Below are positions 44,514 through 54,547 of a stretch of DNA of 64,000 nucleotides, piece by piece. How positions within the stretch are numbered: the first letter of the stretch is position 1; each line of letters opens with the position of its first letter. The DNA comes from SZUA-444 sp965226565 (GTDB lineage: Bacteria > Bacillota > Clostridia > Oscillospirales > Ruminococcaceae), in contig CBDDDI010000006.1 in assembly GCA_965226565.1 (NCBI GenBank), forward strand, positions 124,001 through 188,000, in the 5' to 3' direction. The notes below the pieces were generated by a model. It saw only the letters and a list, made by a program, of their open reading frames with translations, made no database searches and was not told the DNA's origin. A program made the position numbers and the translations under genes.

Positions 44514-46844
44514 AATTATTTCCTCTTTCTTAGTTTCAATAACATTAACTGATTTGTAATTTGATTTAGTTTTATAGATTTTTGGTTTAAAACCTTTAAG
44601 TCGCAGTGAATTTGCTACAACAGATACAGAGCTAAAACTCATCGCTGCTGCCGCAATCATTGGATTTAATAATATACCGAAGAATGGATATAAAAGTCCT
44701 GCAGCAATAGGTATGCCAATAATGTTGTATATAAATGCCCAAAAAAGGTTTTGTTTGATATTGCGAATGGTTGCCTTGCTTAGTTGTATAGCAGAAGAAA
44801 CATCTATTAATTGATCTTTCATAAGAACTACATCTGCTGATTCAATAGCTACATCTGTTCCATTGCCAATAGCTAGTCCAATATCTGCAGTCACAAGTGC
44901 TACTGCATCATTAATACCATCTCCAACCATCATAACTGTTTCGCCTTTATTTTGAAGTTCTAAAATAATATTGGCTTTTTGATCTGGTAGGACTTCGGCA
45001 TAAATTTGGTCTACACCAATTTGTTTTCCAATAGCTTCGGCAGTTACTTTATGATCTCCAGTTAACATAACAGATTGAATGTCCATAGCTTCTAATTGAG
45101 AAAGTGCATTGGTAGCATCTTCTTTCACAGTATCTGCTAAAGCGAATATACCTTGGACTTTATTATCATAAGCGACCATTACAGCAGTTTTACCTTCAGC
45201 TGCATATTTATGAATTTGATCTAGATAATTATTTGGATCAATACCACAATGTTTCATCATACGTTCATTACCAATAAATATCTTGGTGTTGTTGACGATA
45301 CCTTGAATGCCATGACCAACAATAGTTTTAAAGTTTGTAGCTTCTGGTAGTTTAATGCTTTTTTTCTCAACATAGTCTGTTACAGCTTTGCTTAAAGGAT
45401 GTTCTGATAACTTTTCTAAAGCACCTGAAAGCATTAGAAATCGTTCTGTATTATCATTAATTATAGTATCTGTGACAACAATTTTACCGTTAGTTAAAGT
45501 ACCAGTTTTGTCAAAAACAACAGTAGTTACTTGATGCATTCTTTCTAATGCTTCGCCACTTTTAATTAATGTACCTTGCTTAGCGCTTTTTCCGGTACTA
45601 ACCATAATAGCTGTAGGTGTTGCAAGACCAAGAGCACACGGACAAGAGATAACAAGTATAGATACTGCAATTCTAAAAGAAAACTCAAAGTCATAACCAA
45701 GAATTGTCCAGAGAATAAAATTAATAGCACTTATACTTAATACTGTAGGAACGAAATAAGCACTGATTTTATCAGCTAGTCTTGCGATAGGCGCTTTGGT
45801 GCTTTGTGCATTTTCTACCATTTGAATAATTTTGGCTAGTGTGGTATCCTCACTAACTTTGGTTGCAGTGAATCTAATAGTTCCAGTTTGGTTTATTGTG
45901 CCGCCAATGACAGTATCTCCTTTCGTTTTGTCAACTGGTAAACTTTCTCCGGTTAACATAGATTCATCAATGGTTGTTTGACCAAAGATCACATCACCGT
46001 CAACAGGTAGTTTACCACCTGGTTTAACAACAATGATATCACCAACTTTTACTGAATTTAAAGGTACGACAATTTCCTCACCATTTTTATATATAATAGC
46101 CTCATCAGGTGTTAATGCCATTAATTCCTGAATAGCAGCACTGGTTCTTTTTTTTGCTCGTGCTTCTAAATATTTGCCCATGGTTATTAGTGTGATAATG
46201 ACAGCTACACTTTCGAAATAAAGGTCATGTCCATATTTGTGTATAATTGTCATATCATTATAAGCAAATCCATAGATAAGTTTATAGATAACAAAGATAC
46301 CATATATAAATGATGCTCCTGTTCCTACTGCAATAAGAGAATCCATATTAGGAGCTCTTTTAATAAGTGTTTTGAATCCTACTTGGTAAAATTGTGAGCC
46401 AATTAGCATTACAGGAATGGTAAGTAGTAATTGAGTTAATGCCATAAATAGTAAATTCTTTTCTCCTGCTAAAAATGATGGGATTTTTAGACCAATCATA
46501 GGTCCCATAGCAATATATAAAATTGGTATTGTAAATATTAGTGAAAGTAATAGTCGTTTAAACATAGCATTAGCATGTTCTTCTGCTATAGAATGTGTTG
46601 GTTTTTTTTGTGAATGATCATTAGATTTAGTGCTAGAATCAACTGCTTTGTAACCTGCTTTTTCAACAGCATTCATGATATCTGAAACATTTATATTATC
46701 TTTATCGTAGGTAATATGCATTTGTTCTGTTGCAAAGTTAACCGCAACGCTATCAACACCATTCAATTTGTCTAGCTGGCGTTCAATTGTTGCAGCGCAA
46801 GCTGTGCAGGTCATGCCATTTATATTAAATTTTTTTTGCTTCAT
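44304..46844 (-). CDS. copA: Cu+-exporting P-type ATPase with C-terminal CopZ domain
   Basis: 846-residue membrane pump. N-terminal HMA domain (GMTCTACAATIE); eight transmembrane segments; ion site SCPCALG; phosphorylation motif DKTGTLTNG; ATP-binding GDGINDAVAL. After the last transmembrane segments there is an extra HMA domain, residues 778-846 (GMSCMHCVKRVEKTL), which equals a complete CopZ chaperone. AAGGAG precedes the ATG. Regulated by CsoR. The fused chaperone may also be made separately from an internal start. Confidence 0.92.
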   Translation of the reverse strand: MKQKKFNINGMTCTACAATIERQLDKLNGVDSVAVNFATEQMHITYDKDNINVSDIMNAVEKAGYKAVDSSTKSNDHSQKKPTHSIAEEHANAMFKRLLLSLIFTIPILYIAMGPMIGLKIPSFLAGEKNLLFMALTQLLLTIPVMLIGSQFYQVGFKTLIKRAPNMDSLIAVGTGASFIYGIFVIYKLIYGFAYNDMTIIHKYGHDLYFESVAVIITLITMGKYLEARAKKRTSAAIQELMALTPDEAIIYKNGEEIVVPLNSVKVGDIIVVKPGGKLPVDGDVIFGQTTIDESMLTGESLPVDKTKGDTVIGGTINQTGTIRFTATKVSEDTTLAKIIQMVENAQSTKAPIARLADKISAYFVPTVLSISAINFILWTILGYDFEFSFRIAVSILVISCPCALGLATPTAIMVSTGKSAKQGTLIKSGEALERMHQVTTVVFDKTGTLTNGKIVVTDTIINDNTERFLMLSGALEKLSEHPLSKAVTDYVEKKSIKLPEATNFKTIVGHGIQGIVNNTKIFIGNERMMKHCGIDPNNYLDQIHKYAAEGKTAVMVAYDNKVQGIFALADTVKEDATNALSQLEAMDIQSVMLTGDHKVTAEAIGKQIGVDQIYAEVLPDQKANIILELQNKGETVMMVGDGINDAVALVTADIGLAIGNGTDVAIESADVVLMKDQLIDVSSAIQLSKATIRNIKQNLFWAFIYNIIGIPIAAGLLYPFFGILLNPMIAAAAMSFSSVSVVANSLRLKGFKPKIYKTKSNYKSVNVIETKKEEIIMRKEITIEGMSCMHCVKRVEKTLSEIDGVTSVSVDLDSKLAIIDLTSDIPDDTFKTAIANQGYEVTSIK

Positions 46845-46859
46845 AGTGTTCTCCTTTTT

Positions 46860-46914
46860 ACCTCCCCCTCACATGGGGTGGTTTAAGTATAGTTCTATTA
46901 AGAATTCTTGTCAA
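46860..46914 (-). promoter_or_regulatory. copA promoter with CsoR operator
   Basis: Minus strand: TTGACA (46914-46909), 17 bases, TATACT (46891-46886). Immediately downstream is a GC-rich dyad (46860-46882) with CCCC and GGGG blocks around CTCACAT and ACC/GGT ends. It stands out in this AT-rich DNA and fits CsoR operators. Confidence 0.78.
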
Positions 46915-47151
46915 TGGAAATGTTTTATACATATTTTTTATTATTGATATATATATATTGATTTTAATAAGATTATACAAAATATTAAATTAAGATTTTA
47001 ATTTTAGAATAATACAGATTATAATTTTTTATAAGTATAATATTTGTATAATGAATAGGTTATACTTAATTAATCAATAAATACTTATAAATGATAAAAT
47101 ATGCAAATACTTAAATATTTTATTATGTTAAATCTAGATAATAAATCAAAG

Positions 47152-47180
47152 ACAGTCAGAATAAAAATTCTGACTGTTTT
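47152..47180. terminator. Orphan hairpin in a gene-free region
   Basis: Perfect 11-bp stem ACAGTCAGAAT/ATTCTGACTGT with a 4-base loop and TTTT on the + side. No gene ends near it on either strand, so it may end a small RNA. Apart from this and the next promoter, 46920-47588 shows no gene. Confidence 0.55.
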
Positions 47181-47311
47181 AATATAACTATTATGTTTAT
47201 GATGGTTAAAAAAATTAGATTATTTGTATACATAAGCTTTTCAAGTTGCTTTTTGTCATAAATTATCTCTTTTTTATTTTAATATCTGAAGAATATTATC
47301 TTGATATTTGA

Positions 47312-47340
47312 TTGACAAATACGGAAAAAATATTTAATAT
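47312..47340 (+). promoter_or_regulatory. Candidate promoter before marR
   Basis: TTGACA, 17 bases, TAATAT. It would give the MarR gene a leader of about 240 bases. Confidence 0.5.
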
Positions 47341-47588
47341 TAAAAGGAGATGTGAATTTTTTTACATTACTATAAAGTGTAGCTTAAAAGTAATGATTAC
47401 ATAAAGAAAATATTATTTTTATAGAAATTTATAAAATTTTAGCAGACAGGCTTTTTTATAGAAAAGCAACATGTAAATTTTTTGAATGTACAAAAATTAA
47501 GATTAGCATTATTAAAATAATAAAGTAAAGTTTTTAGGTAGAAGCATCTAAAAAACAATTAATAATTTGTTTAGGAGAGAGTTAAGAA

Positions 47589-48035
47589 GTGAATGATAAT
47601 TCCATCAGTATATTATTAAGCATGATAGAAAGAGAACATAATTATTTCATGAATAAAGAATTGAGAAAGTTTGGTTTGGGCAAGCATGATATTAGAGTAT
47701 TAAGAGAAATTTATACTTTTAATGGATTAAGTCAAAATGAAATTTGTAATAATCTTAAAGAAGATAAGATTACTGTAAGTAAATCAATTAAGAATTTAGT
47801 TGCTTGTGGATATGTTCAAAAAATTACAGACAATCATGATAAGAGAGTAACTAGATTAACTATGACAAAAAAGGGAATAGAGGAAAGAAATGAAATATTA
47901 CATGTGGTTAATAAATTAGATGAAATTTTATTGAAAAATTTTAGCGATGAAGACAAATCTAATGTTTTGAGATTACTAAATCAGATATCAAGTAATATGG
48001 GTAATGAGATATCTAGAATTAAAGATGAAAAATAA
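47589..48035 (+). CDS. MarR-family transcriptional regulator
   Basis: 148-residue winged-helix regulator: NEICNNLKEDKITVSKSIKNL as recognition region and wing DNHDKRVTRLTMTKKG. GTG start after AGGAGAG. It has its own terminator and precedes a hydrolase operon whose promoter carries matching direct repeats, suggesting it controls that operon. Confidence 0.82.
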   Translation: MNDNSISILLSMIEREHNYFMNKELRKFGLGKHDIRVLREIYTFNGLSQNEICNNLKEDKITVSKSIKNLVACGYVQKITDNHDKRVTRLTMTKKGIEERNEILHVVNKLDEILLKNFSDEDKSNVLRLLNQISSNMGNEISRIKDEK

Positions 48036-48055
48036 AAAAGTAAGTTAAATATTAA

Positions 48056-48086
48056 TAGAACTTCGTTTGACGGAGTTCTTTTTTTA
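48056..48086 (+). terminator. Terminator of marR
   Basis: AGAACTTCG-TTTGA-CGGAGTTCT (one G-U) followed by seven Ts. Confidence 0.82.
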
Positions 48087-48204
48087 TTTATAAAAGAGTT
48101 TAGTGGAAATAATTTAGAAGTGGTTGATGTTATATTAAATTAGTCATTAGTATAAAAATATATGGTATGGTTATAATAAAAGGAAAATGTTTCTAGTCAA
48201 AAAA

Positions 48205-48256
48205 GGTTGCAATTTGAAACTAAATGTAGTAGAATATAGTTGCAAAGTAAAACTAA
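48205..48256 (+). promoter_or_regulatory. Promoter with two direct repeats (candidate MarR site)
   Basis: TTGCAA (48207-48212), 17 bases, TAGAAT (48230-48235). Imperfect direct repeats GGTTGCAATTTGAAACTAA (48205) and AGTTGCAAAGTAAAACTAA (48238) lie 33 bases apart, one over the -35 box and the other just after the -10 box. Confidence 0.5.
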
Positions 48257-48287
48257 TGCAAATTAATAAATTTAAGGAGTTAAGATT

Positions 48288-49199
48288 ATGATTATTGATA
48301 TTCACACACATCCAGTTTTTCCAACACCTGATATGAAAAGACCAAAGGAAATGGAAATAGGTAATATGAATGGAAAATTCGATGAGAAGTTGGACGTAAT
48401 TAATAAGCCACATACATTACGCAAAGCAATGGCAATAACTTCACAACAATATAACGGAAGACCACCATGTGTCATGCCTTTAGAAAAGTTTAAAAAGGAA
48501 ATGGATGAAGAAGGAATTGACATGGTTGCATTCCAAGTTGGCATTGCCAAAGGTGATTCTGCTAAAGAGAATAATGAAAGAGTTGCAAAAATAATGAAGC
48601 AATTTGATGGTAGAGCAATTGGTTTTGCTGGCGTTGATCCAAATGTAGGTGAGCAAGCTGTTAAAGATCTCGAATATGCTGTTAATGAATTAGGATTTAA
48701 AGGAATGAAGATTGTACCATCAATATTAGGAGTCGATATTAATGATAAGATTTTATATCCTTGTTATGCTAAAGCTGAGGAATTAGGTATTCCTGTTATG
48801 ATTCATACTGGAACAGGTCTTATTCTTGGTTGTCGTGCTAAACATGTTCATCCTTTAATGATTGATGATGTTGCATTTGATTTTCCTAACCTAAAGATAA
48901 TATGTGCTCATCTTGGAGGATGGAATTATTTAGATGTTCATTCATTACTTGTAAGACATCCAAATGTGTATGCAGATCTTTCAGCTTGGCCATTAAGTCC
49001 TCAATATATGAAACTTGTGCCATGGGATTTACTTGAGGAAACAGTTCCAGATAAAATATTCTATGGATCAGATTATCCTGCTGCTCAAACACCTAAAGAA
49101 GCATTGGAATCTGCTAGAAACTTACCTGTAAGTGAGGAATTCTTAAAGAAGATTTTAGGTGGTAATGCAGCAAAATTATTTGGTATAAAGGAAGAGTAG
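48288..49199 (+). CDS. Amidohydrolase-family metal hydrolase
   Basis: 303-residue TIM-barrel hydrolase or decarboxylase of the amidohydrolase-2 group. Metal ligands: DIHTH (residues 4-8), MIHTG, CAHLGG and the catalytic Asp in YGSDYPA. Substrate unknown; such enzymes act on cyclic or carboxylated compounds. First gene of a three-gene set with an MBL hydrolase and an anion transporter. Confidence 0.82.
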   Translation: MIIDIHTHPVFPTPDMKRPKEMEIGNMNGKFDEKLDVINKPHTLRKAMAITSQQYNGRPPCVMPLEKFKKEMDEEGIDMVAFQVGIAKGDSAKENNERVAKIMKQFDGRAIGFAGVDPNVGEQAVKDLEYAVNELGFKGMKIVPSILGVDINDKILYPCYAKAEELGIPVMIHTGTGLILGCRAKHVHPLMIDDVAFDFPNLKIICAHLGGWNYLDVHSLLVRHPNVYADLSAWPLSPQYMKLVPWDLLEETVPDKIFYGSDYPAAQTPKEALESARNLPVSEEFLKKILGGNAAKLFGIKEE

Positions 49200-49203
49200 C
49201 AAA

Positions 49204-50181
49204 ATGAAGGAAAAAAATATATTCAATAATATAGGTCAAGCTGATAAAGTTGTTATCACAACAATTATTGATAATTATATTGATGTGTTTTTACCTAGCT
49301 CCGATAATATTAGAAGATGGGGTCCACCTCATCTCAAAGAAGGAGTTAAAATATCAGATTGTGATTCCTCTCCATTAATGGCAGAGCATGGATTTTCATT
49401 ATTAATTGAAGTGTTCTATGGATCAGATCGAAAAGTTATTTTATTTGATACAGGATTTGGTGAAGAAGTCTTATTACACAATTTAGATAAGATGAGTATC
49501 ACTATTAATGATATTGATATGGTTATCATTTCTCATGCTCATCCTGATCATTCAGGAGGCTTATTAGGTTTATTAAGAAAAGCTAATAGAAAAATACCAG
49601 TGGTTATACATCCTAATGGGTTTGTTGATAGATATTTGATTTTTCCTAATAAGGATCCTATATTGGGAAATACAATGGATAAAGCTCAGTTAGAAGAGCT
49701 TGAAGCTGAACTGGTTATAAGTGAAGATATACTTAATGTGTGTCCAGGTGTTATGGTAACTAGTGAAGTTGAGATGACAAATGATTTTGAAGACCATTTT
49801 CAGGCTGCTTACTACAAAGATAATGATGTTATGAAAAAAGATTATTTTTGTGATGAGAAGAGTCTAATTATTAACTTAAAGAATAAGGGACTTATTATTC
49901 TATCTGGTTGTGGTCATAGAGGTATTATAAACACTGTTGATTATGCAAAAAGAGTAACTGGCATAGATGAAATCTATGGCGTTATAGGTGGGTTTCATTT
50001 AACAGGTGTAACTCAAAATGAAAAAATTGAGAGAACGATCTATGAAATGAAAAAATATAATCCTGAATTCATTATTCCAACTCATTGCACGGGGTGGAAG
50101 GCCATGGAAAGGTTCTCAACAGAAATGCCTCAGAGTTTTATACTCAATTCAGTTGGTACGAGGTTCTCATTTAATAGTTAA
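49204..50181 (+). CDS. Metallo-beta-lactamase-fold hydrolase
   Basis: 325 residues with the MBL motif SHAHPDHSGG, further ligands in SGCGHRGIINTV and GGFHLTG, and TH near the end (FIIPTHCTGW). This pattern matches the large MBL group annotated as dihydropterin-phosphate synthase-like hydrolases. It starts 4 bases after the amidohydrolase stop, so the two probably act in one pathway. Confidence 0.82.
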   Translation: MKEKNIFNNIGQADKVVITTIIDNYIDVFLPSSDNIRRWGPPHLKEGVKISDCDSSPLMAEHGFSLLIEVFYGSDRKVILFDTGFGEEVLLHNLDKMSITINDIDMVIISHAHPDHSGGLLGLLRKANRKIPVVIHPNGFVDRYLIFPNKDPILGNTMDKAQLEELEAELVISEDILNVCPGVMVTSEVEMTNDFEDHFQAAYYKDNDVMKKDYFCDEKSLIINLKNKGLIILSGCGHRGIINTVDYAKRVTGIDEIYGVIGGFHLTGVTQNEKIERTIYEMKKYNPEFIIPTHCTGWKAMERFSTEMPQSFILNSVGTRFSFNS

Positions 50182-50202
50182 ATTATTATAAAATGCAATG
50201 AT

Positions 50203-50240
50203 GCCTCTATATGTCTATTAGACATAAAGAGGCTATTATT
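50203..50240 (+). terminator. Hairpin between hydrolase and transporter genes
   Basis: GCCTCTATATGTCT/AGACATAAAGAGGC, one mismatch, 3-base loop. T-run weak, so it may be a partial terminator or processing site. Confidence 0.55.
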
Positions 50241-50274
50241 GTGTTAAATATTAATAGTAAAGGAGGGAAAAATT

Positions 50275-51651
50275 ATGGCTTCTATAAAAATACCACAAAT
50301 AATAAAAAAAGAAAATATTGGTAAGGTACTGCTATCTTTATTAGTACCTATATTATTTATTTTATTTAATCCGATGTCAATGACGTTAAATCAAACAATT
50401 ATATTAGGAAGCTTATTTTTAACAGTAATATGGTGGGGGACGGGATGGGTCTATAAAGATGTTGCATCTATTTTTCTCATTATTATGTTTGTGTTTTTTG
50501 GTGGTACACCTTTAGAAAAAGTATTTTATTTTCCGTTGTCAAGTAATTTCATTTTAGTTATTATGTCTTTCTTGTTGTCTCAAGGAATTGTTAATTCAAA
50601 GGTTGCTGATAAATTTTCAAACTTTATATTGAAAAAATATTGTACAAGCTCTATACGTTTGGTCTTAATGTCATTTATATTAGGTATTATACTTATATTT
50701 TTAATTCCTCAGCCATTCCCAAGAGTTATTCTTTTAGCAACAATTTATTTAGACTTTTTAAAGAAAACAAATGTGGGTTCTGAAGTGAAAAAAATCTTAG
50801 TATTTTCTGTGTTTGTGGCATCGTCAGTTACATCTCTTATGTTTTTAAACGGTGATGTTATTATTAATTATTCAGCAATGAAATTTGGTGGTATTAATTT
50901 GACTTATGCTCAATGGGCAACTTATATGACCATTCCAACATTAATTACTACAGTTATTATTGCTATCGTATTTATTTTTGTATTCAAGAAAAAGTTAGGA
51001 GATAAATTTGAACTGTCAGATGATGAAAATGACATTAAACTAGATAAAAAAGGTAAAACAGCTCTTGCTATAACCTTGCTTACAATTGTGTTATGGTTAA
51101 CTGAAACTTATCATGGTATTTCACCAGCAGTAGTTGCTACAATTGGTGTTGCTCTTATGTTCTTGACGAAAATTATACGGTTTAAAGATTGTAAAGTTAT
51201 TAGTTTAAGTCTTATGATTTTCTTAACAGCTGAATTCTCAATAGGTAAAGTGTTAGCAGGAAGTGGTACTGCTGCGGTTTTAGGAGAATTTTTAACTGGT
51301 CTTTTTCCAGCAGCTAGTAGTATTTTTTATATACCTGTTATCATTATATTAATAATGGTCTTACATAGTATTATGGGAAGTCTTGTTACAGCTATATCAG
51401 TTTTAATTCCTACATTAATTGCTATTACTGCAGGCAATCTTTCACCTACGTTTATTGTGTTGCTAAGTTGTGTAGCTATTTGTATTCATTATGTTCTTCC
51501 TTTCCATCATGTTTCTGTCATGATTGGATTTGGTAATGGTTATTATGATAATAAACAGGTTATAAAACTTGGAGGAGCATTAACTATTGTTACTATTTTC
51601 GTTATTTTATGTGTGTATATTCCTTGGTGGAAACTAGTCGGAATTTTTTAA
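50275..51651 (+). CDS. DASS/SLC13-type anion transporter
   Basis: 458 residues, about twelve hydrophobic segments. Features of the divalent anion:Na+ symporter family: paired re-entrant regions (SSVTSLMFLNGDVIINYSAM and IMGSLVTAISVLIPTLIAI). AAGGAGGG precedes the ATG. Likely imports the carboxylate or related substrate of the two hydrolases. Confidence 0.78.
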   Translation: MASIKIPQIIKKENIGKVLLSLLVPILFILFNPMSMTLNQTIILGSLFLTVIWWGTGWVYKDVASIFLIIMFVFFGGTPLEKVFYFPLSSNFILVIMSFLLSQGIVNSKVADKFSNFILKKYCTSSIRLVLMSFILGIILIFLIPQPFPRVILLATIYLDFLKKTNVGSEVKKILVFSVFVASSVTSLMFLNGDVIINYSAMKFGGINLTYAQWATYMTIPTLITTVIIAIVFIFVFKKKLGDKFELSDDENDIKLDKKGKTALAITLLTIVLWLTETYHGISPAVVATIGVALMFLTKIIRFKDCKVISLSLMIFLTAEFSIGKVLAGSGTAAVLGEFLTGLFPAASSIFYIPVIIILIMVLHSIMGSLVTAISVLIPTLIAITAGNLSPTFIVLLSCVAICIHYVLPFHHVSVMIGFGNGYYDNKQVIKLGGALTIVTIFVILCVYIPWWKLVGIF

Positions 51652-51862
51652 TTATGTTTAATAAGCATGTAAATGAGCAATTATTTTTTGTTAGTATTAA
51701 GTAGTTTACTCTATAATATAAAAATGAAATTTTAAAGACATTTAAAAAGATTCCTTGATTTTTGTATTTTATTGTAAATTACTGTAAACTCTTATAAATA
51801 AAAATTTTGCTTGTTTTAGTTTATTGTATTTTTTGTAGAATATTGCACATTTTTAAAATAAT

Positions 51863-51897
51863 AAAAGTTCTCTATATTAAAATAGAGAACTTTTGTT
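51863..51897. terminator. Bidirectional terminator
   Basis: 13-bp stem AAAAGTTCTCTAT/ATAGAGAACTTTT between convergent transcripts, 6-base loop. Confidence 0.8.
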
Positions 51898-51909
51898 ATA
51901 GTGTGAATT

Positions 51910-54540
51910 TTATTTCAACTCTTTAATAAGTTTAATAGGTTTTTCTTTTGACATGGATGCAACAGGTAAAATTACTACAAGTAGCGCAAGTACAATTGCA
52001 AATACAAATATTATAAATAATATAAGATTATTTTTTATAAAAAAGACTAGATTAGTATATGAACCTTGTGAAAGAAAATTGTTTATTTCTTTTAATACAA
52101 ATATTGAAGAAATAAAAGAAATAATGTATGATACACTTGAAATCAATAAAGACTCACAAATAAATATTCTAGATATTGTTTTTTTATTTACGCCAAGAGC
52201 CATTAAAACTCCTATTTTACGTTGATTGTCATTTACACTATATGATATAAATGAAACATCAATAAGTATAATTAAAATTGTAAATACAAAAATTAACAAT
52301 AATAAAACTGTTATCAAATTTTCTTTTTGCTCATAAATCATTGCAATATTTGAAATATTTGGTTCGTCAAAATATATTCCTTTAGAATATATTTCATTTA
52401 TATTTTTATTAAGATTATTTTGATTAATACCATCAAAATTTATAGAATAAAGATTATATAAATTATCATTAAAATAATTTTGTTTCACATTTTGATACAT
52501 TTTATTTGTAAGGAAAACATCAGGAATTTTGGAATCAATATTTTCATCATTAAAATCAGCAATTCCTACAACACAAACTTTTGGCAAAATGTCATATAAA
52601 TTAAAGTTGCCTTCATAAGCTCCATTAAATTTATTATCATAAATATTTTGTAAATAATATTCTTTATAAACAAAATTATCATTAATTAATAAATCGTTGT
52701 TTATGGCAAAATTATTAGAGATTAATATTTCGTTGTCTTTTTGAGGTAATCTTCCATGTGTTAATTTAATATTTTTATATTCATTAATGCCAGAATATGT
52801 CATATCAGAAGACAAATAACTTGTGTTACTAGTTTTAATAAAATTAGAAAACGCAATGTTTATGTTTGATGTACTTTTACACAAATATTCTTTAAAATTT
52901 TCTGAACAAATTAACTTTCCGTATTTATATGACATATCATAATCATCTATGTACGTTGTTTTTTGATCAGCTATTCTTTTTATTATTCCAGAAGTTTTAT
53001 AGTCGGTTTTTAATATACCACTTACAATAAAATTAGTGTTATAAATAGATATGTTTTTGTTATCATCTTTTATATTAAATCCAAGCATATGAGCTGTAAA
53101 ATCAGTTATACATATTTCATTTTCTTTAGTAGGAAGTTTACCATATAATAATTTATCATTATTAAAATATGTAGTCATTATAACATTTGAAGTTTTTTCT
53201 TTATATTGTATTTCTAAATCTGAAATACAACCAATAAATTTATTAGATTGTGGTGCAAATTTAACACATTCTCTTATTTTACTAGAATCTCCAACTGTAA
53301 TATAATCATCTTCATAAAAATCATTACGATATGATATATCTGTTTTAAGATATACTTGTTTTGAATTATTATCATTCATATATTTTGATATTGGTTCACC
53401 AACTTTAGAAAAATATATTCCAGAAACTATTTGTAAAAATAATAATGCTATTGTAAATATAATTATTGATATAGTAATTCTAATTCCTCTACCATAAAAA
53501 TTATTTACAGTAAAACCAAAAATAGTTTTTAAAGGTATTTTACCAACACTAACATAATTAGAATATTTGAAATTTATTTTTGGTTTTTCTTCAGCTTTAG
53601 CTTGTTTAAAATCAATAGTATGTTTAGAATTTTTAGATAACAAGACTTTATGACATAAAAAATTTTTAATTGTTTCTAAATTTTTAGAGGCAACAGATTC
53701 GTCATTTCCATTATCATCACTAATAACTAATTTGTATTCCATATCATTTTGACTTAAATTTTCATCACTAATAATTGTTCCATCACTAATTTTAATCATT
53801 CTATCAGCATATTCATTTGCTGATTTTTCATCATGTGTAACAACAATAACAAGCCTTGATTTAGAAATTTCTTTTAAAATTTTAAATACAGCATGTCCAC
53901 TTTTACTATCTAAATTACCTGTTGGTTCATCTGCAAAAATCACTTTAGGATTTTTAATCAAAGCTCTTGCAATAGCAACTCTTTGAGCTTGACCTCCACT
54001 TAATTCGGATACTTTTCTATGAGATAATCCATCAAGCCCAACATAATTTAATATTTTTTCTAATCTTTCGTCATGAGTTTTGGTGCTATCAGAACGTTGT
54101 TGTTGTAAAGAAATTAAAATATTATCTTTTACACTCCAATTATCAATTAAATAATAATCTTGAAACACAAATCCCATGTGAACATTGTGATATATATCAA
54201 GTTGATTTTGTGTAAAATTTAATATATCAGATTGATTATTGTTATTTTCTTTAAAAGCTTTATCCATATTATCATGATTATAATAATTATTAAGCTCTTC
54301 TGGTGAAAATTTAAGAATATCATCAATATTATTATCATTATAAAAATCAGTTATAATATTTCCACTATCAGCCTCATCCATACCAGCTATAAGATTTAAT
54401 AATGTAGTTTTTCCGCTACCACTTTTACCTAAGATAAAAATTAGTCCACTATCTTTAAATTCTAAATTAATGTTATTAGCAGCAATAACATCTCCATTTT
54501 TAGATTTATATTTTTTACACAAGTTTTTTACTTCTATCAC
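51910..54540 (-). CDS. MacB-like ABC protein (ATPase fused to FtsX-type permease)
   Basis: About 876 residues. The N-terminal ATPase has Walker A GKSGSGKTT (39-46), Q-loop FVFQD near 124-128, signature LSGGQAQRVA and Walker B VIFADEPTGNLDS. An Asn/Asp-rich insertion of about 30 residues lies between Walker A and the Q-loop. A transmembrane segment at about 345, a large extracellular domain and three C-terminal transmembrane segments (FtsX) follow. Such proteins drive export or mechanotransmission rather than import. I chose GTG 54540 (AAAGGTG 8 bases upstream) over TTG 54558. It is last in an operon with a secreted and an anchored protein. Confidence 0.83.
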   Translation of the reverse strand: MIEVKNLCKKYKSKNGDVIAANNINLEFKDSGLIFILGKSGSGKTTLLNLIAGMDEADSGNIITDFYNDNNIDDILKFSPEELNNYYNHDNMDKAFKENNNNQSDILNFTQNQLDIYHNVHMGFVFQDYYLIDNWSVKDNILISLQQQRSDSTKTHDERLEKILNYVGLDGLSHRKVSELSGGQAQRVAIARALIKNPKVIFADEPTGNLDSKSGHAVFKILKEISKSRLVIVVTHDEKSANEYADRMIKISDGTIISDENLSQNDMEYKLVISDDNGNDESVASKNLETIKNFLCHKVLLSKNSKHTIDFKQAKAEEKPKINFKYSNYVSVGKIPLKTIFGFTVNNFYGRGIRITISIIIFTIALLFLQIVSGIYFSKVGEPISKYMNDNNSKQVYLKTDISYRNDFYEDDYITVGDSSKIRECVKFAPQSNKFIGCISDLEIQYKEKTSNVIMTTYFNNDKLLYGKLPTKENEICITDFTAHMLGFNIKDDNKNISIYNTNFIVSGILKTDYKTSGIIKRIADQKTTYIDDYDMSYKYGKLICSENFKEYLCKSTSNINIAFSNFIKTSNTSYLSSDMTYSGINEYKNIKLTHGRLPQKDNEILISNNFAINNDLLINDNFVYKEYYLQNIYDNKFNGAYEGNFNLYDILPKVCVVGIADFNDENIDSKIPDVFLTNKMYQNVKQNYFNDNLYNLYSINFDGINQNNLNKNINEIYSKGIYFDEPNISNIAMIYEQKENLITVLLLLIFVFTILIILIDVSFISYSVNDNQRKIGVLMALGVNKKTISRIFICESLLISSVSYIISFISSIFVLKEINNFLSQGSYTNLVFFIKNNLILFIIFVFAIVLALLVVILPVASMSKEKPIKLIKELK

Positions 54541-54547
54541 TAAAATA

